NCBI GenBank assembly: GCA_034189865.1
Contig: JAXHTV010000007.1
Coordinates: forward strand, 1-64,000
Length of the DNA: 64,000 nucleotides
Origin: Pseudomonadota bacterium
GTDB taxonomy: Bacteria; Pseudomonadota; Gammaproteobacteria; UBA5335
Direction: 5' to 3'
The position numbers and the translations under genes are program-made. Every line of letters begins with the position of its first letter. Within the stretch, counting starts at the first letter, position 1. Positions 18,272-27,118 of this stretch are shown here, piece by piece. The notes under the pieces were generated by a model. That model ran no database searches and was not told where the DNA came from. It was given only the letters and a program-made list of their open reading frames with translations.

Positions 18272-18766
18272 TCAGTTTGCGTGAATGGTCAATGGAATGC
18301 CGGGATATGCCAGGTCGAACAGTTCGATCACATCGCCGTTGCGCATGCGGATGCAACCTTTGGAGCCGGGCTCGCCCATGGCCAATTCGTCCGGGCTGCC
18401 GTGGATGTAGATATAGCGCCGAAATGTATCCACCCGCCCCAGGCGATTTTTGCCCACTTCCCGCCCGCAAAGCCAGAGTATCCGCGTCAAAATCCAATCT
18501 CGGCCGGGGTTGGCGCGAGCGAGACTGGGGCTGTAGATCTCCCCGGTAAAACGTCGGCCAACGAATACTGCACCCGGCGGCGCATCACGCCCAATGAGCG
18601 CCCGAACGTAATGAGCTCCGCGGGGGGTACAGTAACTGTCCGCCTGTTCGCCCGGCCCATTGGCGGCTGTGGAAACGCTATATTGCCGTAGCACCTCGGT
18701 ACCTTGCCATAGGGTGAGGCTTTGGTCCGGAATGCTCACCTCGATACGGCGCGAACCGTTCTTCAC
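18272..18766 (-). CDS. L,D-transpeptidase (YkuD domain), no visible signal peptide
   Basis: YkuD-family protein of 164 residues. The catalytic signature is complete: IYIHGSPDE followed by GSKGCIRM with the active-site cysteine. Known members cross-link peptidoglycan or attach lipoproteins from the periplasm, yet this one begins directly with the catalytic fold (VKNGSRRIEVSIPDQSL) and shows no signal sequence. GTG 18766 is chosen because it overlaps the CYTH stop codon as GTGA with GGAG eight bases upstream; an open extension of 32 codons lies wholly inside the CYTH gene and carries no signal peptide either. It may act in the cytoplasm or reach the periplasm by an unrecognised route. Confidence 0.85.
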   Translation of the reverse strand: MKNGSRRIEVSIPDQSLTLWQGTEVLRQYSVSTAANGPGEQADSYCTPRGAHYVRALIGRDAPPGAVFVGRRFTGEIYSPSLARANPGRDWILTRILWLCGREVGKNRLGRVDTFRRYIYIHGSPDELAMGEPGSKGCIRMRNGDVIELFDLAYPGIPLTIHAN

Positions 18767-19251
18767 CGATTGCGCTCCGAGGCCGTCCACTCGCTGTAGG
18801 GATGCCTGACCAGGGAAACGTTCAGGTAGCGCGGATCGTGGCTGACTTCCGCCCCCAACCATTCGGGACGCTCGAATGCTTCCCGTTCGTCCGAAAGTTC
18901 GATTTCGGCCACCACCAGGCCTTCGTTCGCACCTAGAAACTCATCGACCTCGTAAACATGCCCGCGGATGGGCACGTAATAACGTCGCTTTTCGATGGCC
19001 GGACCGGCACACAGATGGTCCATGATCTCCCGCGCATCGTCGATGGGAATGGGGTATTCGTATTCCCGACGGCGGATATCGATGGTGGCACCTTTGATGT
19101 TGATCCAGGCACGGTTGCTGGCAATTCTCACCCGCACCACGCTGTTGCCTTCCAGATTCAGGTAACCCTGCACCATCTCCTGGTGCGAGGTGATGGAAGA
19201 TCGCCAGTTATCATTTGAAACCAGAAACTTACGCTCAATTTCTATACCCAT
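18763..19251 (-). CDS. CYTH-domain protein (probable inorganic triphosphatase)
   Basis: A 162-residue single-domain CYTH protein. The family ExExK motif is seen at the N-terminus as EIERKFL, with the alternating charged strands that form the triphosphate tunnel (EYEYPI, EVDEFLG, VAEIELSDE). Small bacterial members usually hydrolyse inorganic tripolyphosphate; class IV adenylate cyclase is another possibility. It is the first gene of the leftward operon running through ldt, nagZ, hpt and the phosphorylase, and its stop codon overlaps the next start. Confidence 0.85.
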   Translation of the reverse strand: MGIEIERKFLVSNDNWRSSITSHQEMVQGYLNLEGNSVVRVRIASNRAWINIKGATIDIRRREYEYPIPIDDAREIMDHLCAGPAIEKRRYYVPIRGHVYEVDEFLGANEGLVVAEIELSDEREAFERPEWLGAEVSHDPRYLNVSLVRHPYSEWTASERNR

Positions 19252-19283
19252 AACGGTGCAAGTCCGTGGTCTGTAGTCAAAAT

Positions 19284-20621
19284 CTAATGCCGCTCAAAAC
19301 AAGCGATGGCTTCAACATGATGGGTTTGGGGAAACATATCCATCACCCCTGTGCCGGCCAAACGGTAACCCAACTCATGCACCAGAATCTGTGCATCGCG
19401 TGCCAAGGTCGCCGGGTGGCAGGACACATAAACCACGCGCGCTGCGCCCGATTGCGTCACCAGCGGCAATACCTCCCGCGCGCCGCTTCGCGGCGGGTCC
19501 AGCAATACCGCGTCGAATCCCCCGTTCATCCAAACAGGGTTCTGCAATTGAGCTGAATCGTAAAGATCAGCATAGTGGAATTCGACATTCTCGATGCCAT
19601 TTCGCGCCGCGTTCTCCTGGCCTTTCGCCACCAGGGCCTTGTCTCCTTCCACGGCGACCACGTGCCCTGCGCGGCGGGCGATGGGTAGCGTGAAATTCCC
19701 CAGCCCCGAAAACAATTCCAACACCCGACTATCAGTGGAGCAATCCAGCAACGCCAGCGCACGCGCCACCATCTGACGATTGATCTGCGCATTGACCTGC
19801 GTGAAGTCGGTCGGCGAGAAGCCAATGGTGACATCTGACGATGGCAACTCATAACACAGCGGCGGATAGTCCGGCTCCAGCGGGACCAACGCATCCGGCC
19901 TGCCCGGTTGCAGGTAAATCTGAACGTTATGGTCGCGGCCGAACGCCTGGAATGCGCTACGATCGTCCTCTGTCGGCTCGGTGAGCACGCGAAACACCAG
20001 CGCCACGTGCTCGTCGCCCGCAGCCACCTCGATTTGGGGTATGCGGTCAGGAATGCTCGACCCGCCCACCAGCGCCGATAGCGGCTGCAACAAGCTCGCC
20101 ACACGGGCATCCAACACCTCGCATTGCGTCATATCCGCCACGTAAGGCGAGCGACGTTCACGAAAGCCGATGAGTACCCGGCCTTTGCCGTGCACCTGCT
20201 TAACGGCCAGCCGGGCCTTGCGGCGGTAGTTCCAGTGCGGCCCCAGCAGCGGTTCATAAACCTCATCGGGCTCCACTTGCCCTAAGCGTTTGAGTCCTTC
20301 CAGTAAGTGCTGTTGCTTCTCGCGTAGCTGCGCCTGCGGCGAGAGGTGTTGCAAACAACAGCCGCCGCATCGGCCGAAAAACTCACAGCGCGGTTCCACG
20401 CGGTCGGGCGAGGGCTCCAGCACCTCCACCACGTCGCCTTGATCGAAATCCCGGCGCCGGCCGGTGGTGATGTAGCGCACCGTCTCGCCGGGCAAGGCGC
20501 CATGGATAAAAACCTTTTTGCCCTCAACGGCGGCGATCCCAAGACCTTCGTGGCTCAGACCGCTCACCTGCACGACAACCGGATCGGGCGGCAGCCGGTT
20601 GCGTCTTTGGCGTCGCGACAT
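19284..20621 (-). CDS. rlmD: 23S rRNA (uracil-1939-C5)-methyltransferase
   Basis: SAM-dependent, iron-sulphur methyltransferase that makes m5U1939 in 23S rRNA. An N-terminal TRAM domain (about 1-70) is followed by the cluster motif CEFFGRCGGCCLQH, a SAM domain with LELFSGLGNFTLP, and the catalytic segment VYVSCHPATLARD. ATG 20621 (MSRRQRRNR) is chosen since it follows the exonuclease stop by five bases; an upstream open extension overlaps the exonuclease gene and has no family sequence. The product is 445 residues. The order gacS-cysM-rlmD is the same as in Pseudomonas, but relA, usually next, is absent here. Confidence 0.94.
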   Translation of the reverse strand: MSRRQRRNRLPPDPVVVQVSGLSHEGLGIAAVEGKKVFIHGALPGETVRYITTGRRRDFDQGDVVEVLEPSPDRVEPRCEFFGRCGGCCLQHLSPQAQLREKQQHLLEGLKRLGQVEPDEVYEPLLGPHWNYRRKARLAVKQVHGKGRVLIGFRERRSPYVADMTQCEVLDARVASLLQPLSALVGGSSIPDRIPQIEVAAGDEHVALVFRVLTEPTEDDRSAFQAFGRDHNVQIYLQPGRPDALVPLEPDYPPLCYELPSSDVTIGFSPTDFTQVNAQINRQMVARALALLDCSTDSRVLELFSGLGNFTLPIARRAGHVVAVEGDKALVAKGQENAARNGIENVEFHYADLYDSAQLQNPVWMNGGFDAVLLDPPRSGAREVLPLVTQSGAARVVYVSCHPATLARDAQILVHELGYRLAGTGVMDMFPQTHHVEAIACFERH

Positions 20622-20626
20622 GTTAC

Positions 20627-21424
20627 TCAGTTCACGTCCCCTGCTTTGTCGTCGGCGTCGTCCCAGGCCGCCAGAAACGCCTGGAAGTGAGGCTTGTTCT
20701 CCTCCACCAGCTGGGCTTTCACCAAGGCGCATTCGCGCTGATAGCCGGCGGGATCGAGATCACCCCGGATGAGCTGGAACCGCAGATAAATCAGGTAGGT
20801 ATTTAGCGCGTCCGTTTCGCAGTAATCCCGAATGGCGGCGACCTCCCCGGCCAGAAAGGCATCCCAAACCTTGTCGCCCCGCATACCCATCTTGCCCGGC
20901 AAACCCAGCATCACCGCGACTTCGTCCAACGGGGCGTTGGCACGCGCCTGATAACCCGCCAAAACGTCCATCAAATCGGTGTGCCGCCAGTGGAAACGGC
21001 CCAGGTAGTTGTTCCATCGAAAAGCCGTGTCCTCGTCACCGAGTTCCCAATAGCGCGGGGCTTGAACGCCATGCAAGAGCGAGCGGTAGTGAAGCACGGG
21101 CAGATCGAAGCCGCTGCCGTTCCACGACACGATGGTGGGGGAAAACTTGTCAATGCCATCGTAAAAACGCGAAACCAGCTCGCGCTCGGGCGCATCCGGC
21201 TCGCCCAACGACCACACCTTGAACTGATCGCCTCGGCGCAAACAGATGGATATGGCCACGACGCGGTGCAGGTGCAGCGGCAAAAACTCCTGACCGGTCT
21301 TTTGCCGCCGTTGGTGAAACATGATCCGCGCTACGTCCTCGTCGGACAAATCGGGTACGTCGTACAAACGTCGCCCGGTATCGAGATCTGGCACAGTCTC
21401 GATGTCGAAAGCAATGACATTCAT
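20627..21424 (-). CDS. DEDD-type 3'-5' exonuclease (PolB-like)
   Basis: Predicted exonuclease with the RNase H-like fold. The metal-binding acidic motifs are visible: FDIETVPD at the N-terminus, VSWNGSGFDLPVL in the middle, and RDYCETDALNTYLIY near residue 200. The 265-residue length fits the stand-alone proteins related to the proofreading domain of family B DNA polymerases. It lies between cysM and rlmD on the same strand, only five bases from rlmD, so they are probably co-transcribed. Whether it trims DNA or RNA in the cell is not known. Confidence 0.82.
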   Translation of the reverse strand: MNVIAFDIETVPDLDTGRRLYDVPDLSDEDVARIMFHQRRQKTGQEFLPLHLHRVVAISICLRRGDQFKVWSLGEPDAPERELVSRFYDGIDKFSPTIVSWNGSGFDLPVLHYRSLLHGVQAPRYWELGDEDTAFRWNNYLGRFHWRHTDLMDVLAGYQARANAPLDEVAVMLGLPGKMGMRGDKVWDAFLAGEVAAIRDYCETDALNTYLIYLRFQLIRGDLDPAGYQRECALVKAQLVEENKPHFQAFLAAWDDADDKAGDVN

Positions 21425-21456
21425 GATCTATTCGGTTCCGTCCGGTCAATCGGGTC

Positions 21457-22347
21457 CTAAACGGGAAAGACGCCGGTGGACAGATAACGATCCCCCCGGT
21501 CGCAGATGATGCCGACAACCACGGCGTTTTGCGTCTCGGCCGCGATTCGCAGCATCGCCGCCACGCAGCCGCCCGAAGAAACGCCGGCCAGGATACCTTC
21601 CTGTGCCGCCAACTGCCGCGTGGTTTCCTCGGCTGCGGCTTGGTCGATATCAACGATTCGGTCGATTTTCCGGGCATCGAATATCTTCGGCAAATACGCT
21701 TCGGGCCAGCGCCGGATTCCCGGAATGCTGGCGCCGTCGGCCGGTTGCACGCCAACGACCTGGACAGCCGGGTTTCGGGCCTTCAAGTAACGTGAGCAGC
21801 CCATGATCGTGCCGGTGGTACCCATTGAGCTGACAAAGTGAGTGACGGTGCCGCCCGTGTCGCGCCAGATTTCCGGGCCGGTTCCTTCCTCATGTGCGCG
21901 GGGATTATCGGGGTTGGCAAACTGATCGAGGATTTTTCCCTCGCCTTGCGCCACTAATTGCTCGGCCAAATCACGCGCCCCTTCCATGCCCGACTCGGCA
22001 GAGACCAGGCGAATATCCGCTCCGTAGGCTTTCATGGTGGCCACGCGCTCTTTGCTGGCGCTCTCGGGCATGATCAGCACCATACGGTAACCGCGAATGG
22101 CCGCGGCCATAGCCAGGGCGATGCCGGTGTTACCGCTGGTGGCCTCAATCAGCACATCCCCAGGCTGGATTTCACCGCGCTGCTCGGCATGGCGGATCAT
22201 ACTCAAGGCCGGTCTATCCTTGACTGAGCCGGCCGGATTGTTGCCCTCCAGTTTCACCAGCAAGGTGCAACCGGTATCGCGGCCGAGCCGCTGCAGACGG
22301 ACCAACGGGGTATTACCGACAAATGCTTCTACGGTTGGAAATTCCAT
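21457..22347 (-). CDS. cysM: Cysteine synthase B
   Basis: PLP enzyme making cysteine (or S-sulfocysteine) from O-acetylserine. The PLP lysine lies in NPAGSVKDRPA, with the phosphate-binding loop TSGNTG and later GTTGTIMG. The chosen start MEFPTVEAFVGNTPLVRLQRL gives 296 residues, typical of CysM; in-frame starts up to 15 codons upstream are possible since no ribosome site stands out. It is divergent from gacS across a short AT-rich gap with a palindrome, and conserved beside rlmD in pseudomonads. Confidence 0.92.
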   Translation of the reverse strand: MEFPTVEAFVGNTPLVRLQRLGRDTGCTLLVKLEGNNPAGSVKDRPALSMIRHAEQRGEIQPGDVLIEATSGNTGIALAMAAAIRGYRMVLIMPESASKERVATMKAYGADIRLVSAESGMEGARDLAEQLVAQGEGKILDQFANPDNPRAHEEGTGPEIWRDTGGTVTHFVSSMGTTGTIMGCSRYLKARNPAVQVVGVQPADGASIPGIRRWPEAYLPKIFDARKIDRIVDIDQAAAEETTRQLAAQEGILAGVSSGGCVAAMLRIAAETQNAVVVGIICDRGDRYLSTGVFPV

Positions 22348-22422
22348 GCGGCGATTGTAATGCATCAGAGCATCAACCGACACGAGCAGCACCGACCGAG
22401 CGCCTAAGTATCAAATTTCCCA

Positions 22423-22442
22423 TATAATTTTCACAATTGTGA
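22423..22442. promoter_or_regulatory. TATAAT box and TCACAATTGTGA palindrome between cysM and gacS
   Basis: TATAAT (22423-22428) reads toward gacS, and a perfect 12-base palindrome TCACAATTGTGA (22431-22442) follows it at about the expected transcription start. Read toward cysM, TTGTGA and GATACT sit 18 bases apart, a possible weak -35/-10 pair. The palindrome could be an operator serving one or both divergent genes; the regulator is unknown. Confidence 0.4.
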
Positions 22443-22503
22443 CGATAAACAACACGGCGCCGGTTAACCGCGCGCCACAACTCACCGAGGAGATTGGAGC
22501 GTC

Positions 22504-25239
22504 GTGCTAAAAAGCTGGGGAATTCGCGATCGAATGCTGCTGCTGGCCTTGGTACCGCCGGCACTGATTGCCATGATCGTGGGTTTCTATCTCATCAATG
22601 TTCGCATTCAGGATTTGGACCAGGCGCACGAGGAGCGTGGGCAAACCCTAGCGCGAGACGTGGCCGGCACGGCCGAGTACGCGATCCGCAGTGGAGATAT
22701 GGCGCTGGTGGAGCATGCCACGCAAATCGCACTGGCCAATCCCACGGTGTTCTCCGTGGTGGTATTCAGTCCCGGTGGCAAGATCCTGGTCGACGCGCAC
22801 AACGACAACAACATACCTCAGGTCCCGGATGAGTCCAGTTGGCTGGAATACCTGTTGCGACAACCAGGGCTTGGCACCAGTGTGTTTTCCCGGCCCATCC
22901 AATTCCCCACCAGCGAGGCACCGGGTCGAGTCGATGTGGTGCTCTCCCGGTCGGAAACCCAAACGCGGCAGATGGAGGTGCTGTTCAACGGGCTTCTGAT
23001 CACCGCCATGGGCCTGCTGGTGAGCTATCTGCTGGCGCTCAGCACCAGCCGGGACATCATCATCCCGATATTGCGGCTCACCCGGGCCGTTCGCAGCTTC
23101 CGCCGCGGCCAACTCACCCGCCGCGTACCCGAACAGTCTGGCGGTGAGCTCGGCACCCTGGAACGAGGCATCAATGCCATGGCGGAATCGTTGTTGGTCA
23201 GCCGCCAAGACTTGCAGGGACAAATCTACCAATCCAACGCGGAATTGCGCACCACACTCGAGGAATTGGAAATCAAAAACGTCGAGCTCGACCTGGCCCG
23301 ACGCCGCGCCGAGGAAGCCAGCCAGATTAAATCGCGCTTTCTGGCCAATATGAGCCATGAAATTCGCACCCCGGTGAACGGGATGGTGGGCTTCACCCGT
23401 CTGCTGGCCCAGACCGAAGTGGATCAAGAACAGCGCGAATACGTACAGATCATCGAGAATTCGGCCAAGAATCTGCTCAGCATCATCAACGATATCCTGG
23501 ATTTCTCCCGTATCGAAGCCGGCAAGCTCACGATCAACCACGGCCCATTCAACCTCAAGGAACTGGTAGACGAAACCGTCGGGCTGTTGGCGCCGTTGGC
23601 CTTCGAGAAGGGCTTGGAATTGGTCTGCCTGGTCTACCGGGACGTCCCACTGCAATTGGCCGGCGATGCCCTACGCTTGCGGCAGATTTTGACCAACCTC
23701 TTAAACAACGCCGTGAAATTCACCAACGAAGGACAAGTCACCGTTCGAATCATGGTCCACGACGAGTCGGAGGACCAAGTCACCATCAAAGTCACCGTCA
23801 GCGATACCGGGATCGGGATCGAACCCGAGCACCAAAGTCGTATCTTCCAGGCGTTCAGTCAGGCCGACACCCGTTTTACCCGCCGCTTTGAAGGCACCGG
23901 ACTGGGTCTGTACATCACCGAGCGCTTCTTGCACGCCATGAACGGCCAAATCGGCTTCGAAAGCACGCCGGGGAAAGGGTCCAAGTTTTGGTTCACGTTG
24001 CCACTGGAACGCCTGCCCGTCGAGGACCGACAGCCCGAACAGACATCCCTGCAGCCGGCGTTACCGCACCGGCAAGCACTGGTCTACGACGCGAACCATC
24101 TGTCTTGCCTGGCCATCAGCCATTTGCTTGAGCAATGGGGGGTCGACGTCACGGAGGCCGATAGCGCAACCGATATTCGGGAGCTGATCGGCCAAGCGCA
24201 AGAGAGACACTACGATTTCGTCGTGATTGGCCTGGCCGTCGCGCAATTGACAGAAGGCCCCACCACCGAGCTTCTGACATGGCTGCACGATCAGCGCCAA
24301 CGAGTCATTACGCTGGCGAACTCGGTCGACCGGAGCGTCCACGCTCGGCTGCGGGATCTGGGCGCGGCGTCCAGTCTTCCCAAGGTGATCAATCGCAACA
24401 AGTTGCTGGACACCCTCTGCGAAATGACCGACGCCGAAACATATCCCTGCGTCGACGAAACCATCAGCGCTGTCAGCGCAGAGATGCCCGCGTTGGCCGG
24501 TCTGCGCCTGCTGGTAGCCGACGACAACCGGGTTAATCTGCGGCTGTTGTCGACACTACTGAGCCGACACGGCGCGAAAGTCGATGAGGTGGACAATGGC
24601 GAGGCGGCCGTGGCCAAGTTCCGCGAGGCCCACTACGACGCGCTGCTACTGGACGTGCACATGCCCGTCATGAGCGGGGTCGACGCCGTCAAACACGTCC
24701 GGCAACTCGAGCCCGCGGGCCACCACACACCCGTGATCGCCGTCACCGCCAACGCGATTCCCGAAGAATGGCGCCGCTTCCGGCAGGCCGGCATGGACGA
24801 CTGCCTGGTCAAGCCCATTGAGGAAGCCGCCATCGTCGAATGCCTGACCCGGCTTTGCCGCGAGACCGCTGACAACCGTGCTGCTGAGCACCTCGAAAAC
24901 GACCGGCCACAGTCCGGCAAGCGACTGACAGGCGATTCGCCTTTGATGGATGCCGAAGTGTTAGAGATGTTGCTGGAAGATCTCCCGCAACAACAAGACC
25001 TGATGAACCAGGCCTACGGCGAGCAGAATCTCAGCCAGATGATCGACCAGGTGCATTTGATCCACGGATCCGCGGCATTCTGCGGCTTGTCGGCCATTAA
25101 AGAAGCGGCCTTCGTATTGGAAAACCAGTTAAACCAAGGCGGCAGCGAAGAGGGCGAGGTGAGCTATTTGTTGGCGCGTCTGAACCGGGAAATCGACCAA
25201 TTCCTGCGCCCGTATCAAAACCGCCAAACGGCGCCCTAA
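22504..25239 (+). CDS. gacS: Hybrid sensor histidine kinase GacS/BarA
   Basis: Inner-membrane hybrid kinase that, with a GacA/UvrY response regulator, controls small-RNA/CsrA circuits. Two membrane helices near residues 10-30 and 160-180 enclose a periplasmic sensor, followed by HAMP, a coiled coil, the dimerisation box SHEIRTPVNGMVGF, an HATPase domain (DTGIGIEPE, GTGLGL), a degenerate receiver lacking a clear phospho-aspartate, a full receiver (LLLDVHMPVMSG) and a C-terminal Hpt domain (HLIHGSAAFCGL). Length 911 and order match BarA/GacS. Start GTG 22504 follows GGAG. The cognate regulator is not in this window. Confidence 0.94.
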   Translation: MLKSWGIRDRMLLLALVPPALIAMIVGFYLINVRIQDLDQAHEERGQTLARDVAGTAEYAIRSGDMALVEHATQIALANPTVFSVVVFSPGGKILVDAHNDNNIPQVPDESSWLEYLLRQPGLGTSVFSRPIQFPTSEAPGRVDVVLSRSETQTRQMEVLFNGLLITAMGLLVSYLLALSTSRDIIIPILRLTRAVRSFRRGQLTRRVPEQSGGELGTLERGINAMAESLLVSRQDLQGQIYQSNAELRTTLEELEIKNVELDLARRRAEEASQIKSRFLANMSHEIRTPVNGMVGFTRLLAQTEVDQEQREYVQIIENSAKNLLSIINDILDFSRIEAGKLTINHGPFNLKELVDETVGLLAPLAFEKGLELVCLVYRDVPLQLAGDALRLRQILTNLLNNAVKFTNEGQVTVRIMVHDESEDQVTIKVTVSDTGIGIEPEHQSRIFQAFSQADTRFTRRFEGTGLGLYITERFLHAMNGQIGFESTPGKGSKFWFTLPLERLPVEDRQPEQTSLQPALPHRQALVYDANHLSCLAISHLLEQWGVDVTEADSATDIRELIGQAQERHYDFVVIGLAVAQLTEGPTTELLTWLHDQRQRVITLANSVDRSVHARLRDLGAASSLPKVINRNKLLDTLCEMTDAETYPCVDETISAVSAEMPALAGLRLLVADDNRVNLRLLSTLLSRHGAKVDEVDNGEAAVAKFREAHYDALLLDVHMPVMSGVDAVKHVRQLEPAGHHTPVIAVTANAIPEEWRRFRQAGMDDCLVKPIEEAAIVECLTRLCRETADNRAAEHLENDRPQSGKRLTGDSPLMDAEVLEMLLEDLPQQQDLMNQAYGEQNLSQMIDQVHLIHGSAAFCGLSAIKEAAFVLENQLNQGGSEEGEVSYLLARLNREIDQFLRPYQNRQTAP

Positions 25240-25260
25240 AAACAGACGCCGCAGCGGCCG

Positions 25261-25635
25261 TCATTCGATCACGACAAAGGCCACGGCGTATTCTTTTTCA
25301 TCGCTGATCGTGGCATGGACCACGCTGGCTTCGATCCGGGCCAGCAGATGGGCCGCCGGCCCTTCCAACACCACAATGGGCTTGCCGGCCGCGTCATGGT
25401 CTATCCGGATATGGCGCGGTCCCATGCCATGGCGAAAACCGGTACCCAAGGCTTTGGCGACGGCTTCCTTGGCGGCAAACCGTTTGGCCAGAAAACGGGC
25501 GGGGAAACGATGGGCGGCGAAGTCCTCCCACTCGTCGGGATGCAGAATGCGACGCGCCAGCCCATCACCCAAACGGGCCAGATCGCGCTCCAGGCGTTTG
25601 ACGCTACAGATGTCCGTGCCGACGCCACGGATCAT
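25261..25635 (-). CDS. acpS: Holo-[acyl-carrier-protein] synthase
   Basis: Transfers 4'-phosphopantetheine from CoA to acyl carrier protein. The family signatures [13 protein letters not shown] at the N-terminus and [13 protein letters not shown] in the middle are present; 124 residues is normal. It is the last gene of the lepA-lepB-rnc-era-recO-pdxJ-acpS run, starting in an ATGA overlap with pdxJ, and ends only 21 bp from the convergent gacS gene. Confidence 0.95.
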   Translation of the reverse strand: MIRGVGTDICSVKRLERDLARLGDGLARRILHPDEWEDFAAHRFPARFLAKRFAAKEAVAKALGTGFRHGMGPRHIRIDHDAAGKPIVVLEGPAAHLLARIEASVVHATISDEKEYAVAFVVIE

Positions 25636-26381
25636 GGCATCGGCCGTGCTGCCAACATGAGCCGTTTCATCTCCCTGACGGCTTGGGCCAACCCATCGAA
25701 AATCGCCTGCGCCACAATGGCGTGGCCGATGTTGAGCTCCACCACCTCGGTAATCGCCGCCACCGGCGACACATTGTGGTAATGCAGGCCGTGACCGGCA
25801 TGAACCGTCAAGCCCAACGCCGCCGCTTGTTCCGCCGCGCGTTTGAGCCGAATCAGTTCCTCAGACCGTTGCGCTCGGGTCGCAGCATTGGCATAGCCGC
25901 CGGTGTGCAACTCAATGGCCTGGACACCCAACTGAGCGCAAGCCTGGATCTGCTTCTCTTCGGCGTCGACGAATAGCGAGAGGCGAATTCCGGCCGCCAT
26001 GAGCCGATCGCAGACTTTGCTGAGCGAACTCAATTGAGCCAAGACGTTCAGACCCCCTTCGGTGGTGAGCTCATCTCGCCGTTCCGGCACCAGACAACAG
26101 TCGCTCGGCCGGGCCTGGGTGGCGAAGGCGACCATCTCATCGGTTGCTGCCAACTCCAGGTTCATTCGGGTCTGTATTGTCTCCAAAAGCAACCGAACAT
26201 CGCGCTCCTGAATGTGGCGACGGTCTTCGCGTAAGTGCACCGTAATGGCATCGGCGCCGGCGTGTTCGGCCATCAGTGCGGCGTGCACCGGGTCGGGATA
26301 TCGGGTACCCCGGGCTTGGCGCAGCGTGGCCACGTGGTCGATGTTGACACCCAGCTGAATGGGTTGTTGGGTCGTATTCAT
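25632..26381 (-). CDS. pdxJ: Pyridoxine 5'-phosphate synthase
   Basis: Condenses deoxyxylulose 5-phosphate with 3-amino-2-oxopropyl phosphate to pyridoxine 5'-phosphate. The characteristic N-terminus [17 protein letters not shown] and the segment [13 protein letters not shown] are visible; 249 residues is typical for this TIM-barrel enzyme. Both ends overlap neighbours by four bases (recO upstream, acpS downstream), which shows tight translational coupling. Confidence 0.96.
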   Translation of the reverse strand: MNTTQQPIQLGVNIDHVATLRQARGTRYPDPVHAALMAEHAGADAITVHLREDRRHIQERDVRLLLETIQTRMNLELAATDEMVAFATQARPSDCCLVPERRDELTTEGGLNVLAQLSSLSKVCDRLMAAGIRLSLFVDAEEKQIQACAQLGVQAIELHTGGYANAATRAQRSEELIRLKRAAEQAAALGLTVHAGHGLHYHNVSPVAAITEVVELNIGHAIVAQAIFDGLAQAVREMKRLMLAARPMP

Positions 26382-27115
26382 TCTGATTCTTTCCGTTCGG
26401 CAGAAGAGCGCTTTGTGAGCAGCTCACTCATCACACGTCGGCTTCGTAAGGGCTCGCCGCCCAAATGGTGCGCCAACACCCGGCGTAGCAGCCGTTTTGC
26501 GTACTCTCTCTGTTCGCCGGTGGAGAATGCCTCCTCCGCAAGCGCCAGCAGACAGCTCCCGGGGATGTCGGACTCGCCACGACCCGTGCTGGGACGTGGC
26601 CCGGCCTCCACATCATACCGGTACCACCGGTCACTGCGAACGGGTGCATCACTGCCCGCCTCGTGTTCCAACACCAGACCGAATCCCAATTCCTGAAGCA
26701 GATGTTTTTCGAACATTCGCAAGGTGGTGTCGGGCTCCGACGCGGCAGCCAGCCGACCGATGGCCAGCGCATACTGATCGAAAACCCCCGGACAGGAATC
26801 TTGACGCCGGAGCAGACGCAGCAACAGCTCATTCATGTAATAAGCGGAGTACAGCCGATCCCCTTGCAAGGCCGGCAACACTGCCCCGCTTTCCACACCG
26901 GTGAGCTGCCCCAACTCGCCCCGAATCATCCAGGAACACAGTAACGGCCCGAATGGCCGCAAAAGCGGGCGCCAGCGCGATTTAGGACCCCGCACCCCGC
27001 GCGCGACCAAGCCCATACGGCCATGCTCGCGAGTCAAGAGTTCGACGATCAAGCTGGTGTCGCGGTAAGCATAGCTGTGCAGCAGGTAGGAAGGCTGCAA
27101 ATCAACGCGGGTCAC
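26378..27115 (-). CDS. recO: DNA repair protein RecO
   Basis: Helps RecA load onto SSB-coated single strands in the RecFOR pathway. The N-terminal OB-fold segment [21 protein letters not shown] is typical, followed by the helical C-terminal domain; 245 residues fits. The start is GTG 27115, three bases after the era stop codon. Position between era and pdxJ is the conserved gammaproteobacterial order. Confidence 0.93.
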   Translation of the reverse strand: MTRVDLQPSYLLHSYAYRDTSLIVELLTREHGRMGLVARGVRGPKSRWRPLLRPFGPLLCSWMIRGELGQLTGVESGAVLPALQGDRLYSAYYMNELLLRLLRRQDSCPGVFDQYALAIGRLAAASEPDTTLRMFEKHLLQELGFGLVLEHEAGSDAPVRSDRWYRYDVEAGPRPSTGRGESDIPGSCLLALAEEAFSTGEQREYAKRLLRRVLAHHLGGEPLRSRRVMSELLTKRSSAERKESE

Positions 27116-27118
27116 GGC

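Noticed and set aside
22648-23655. 335-codon minus-strand open frame
   Set aside because: It is antisense to gacS, whose kinase motifs are in the plus frame.
24061-24450. First receiver-like segment of GacS lacking a phospho-aspartate taken as damage
   Set aside because: A degenerate first receiver is usual in BarA/GacS proteins; the second receiver and Hpt domain are intact.
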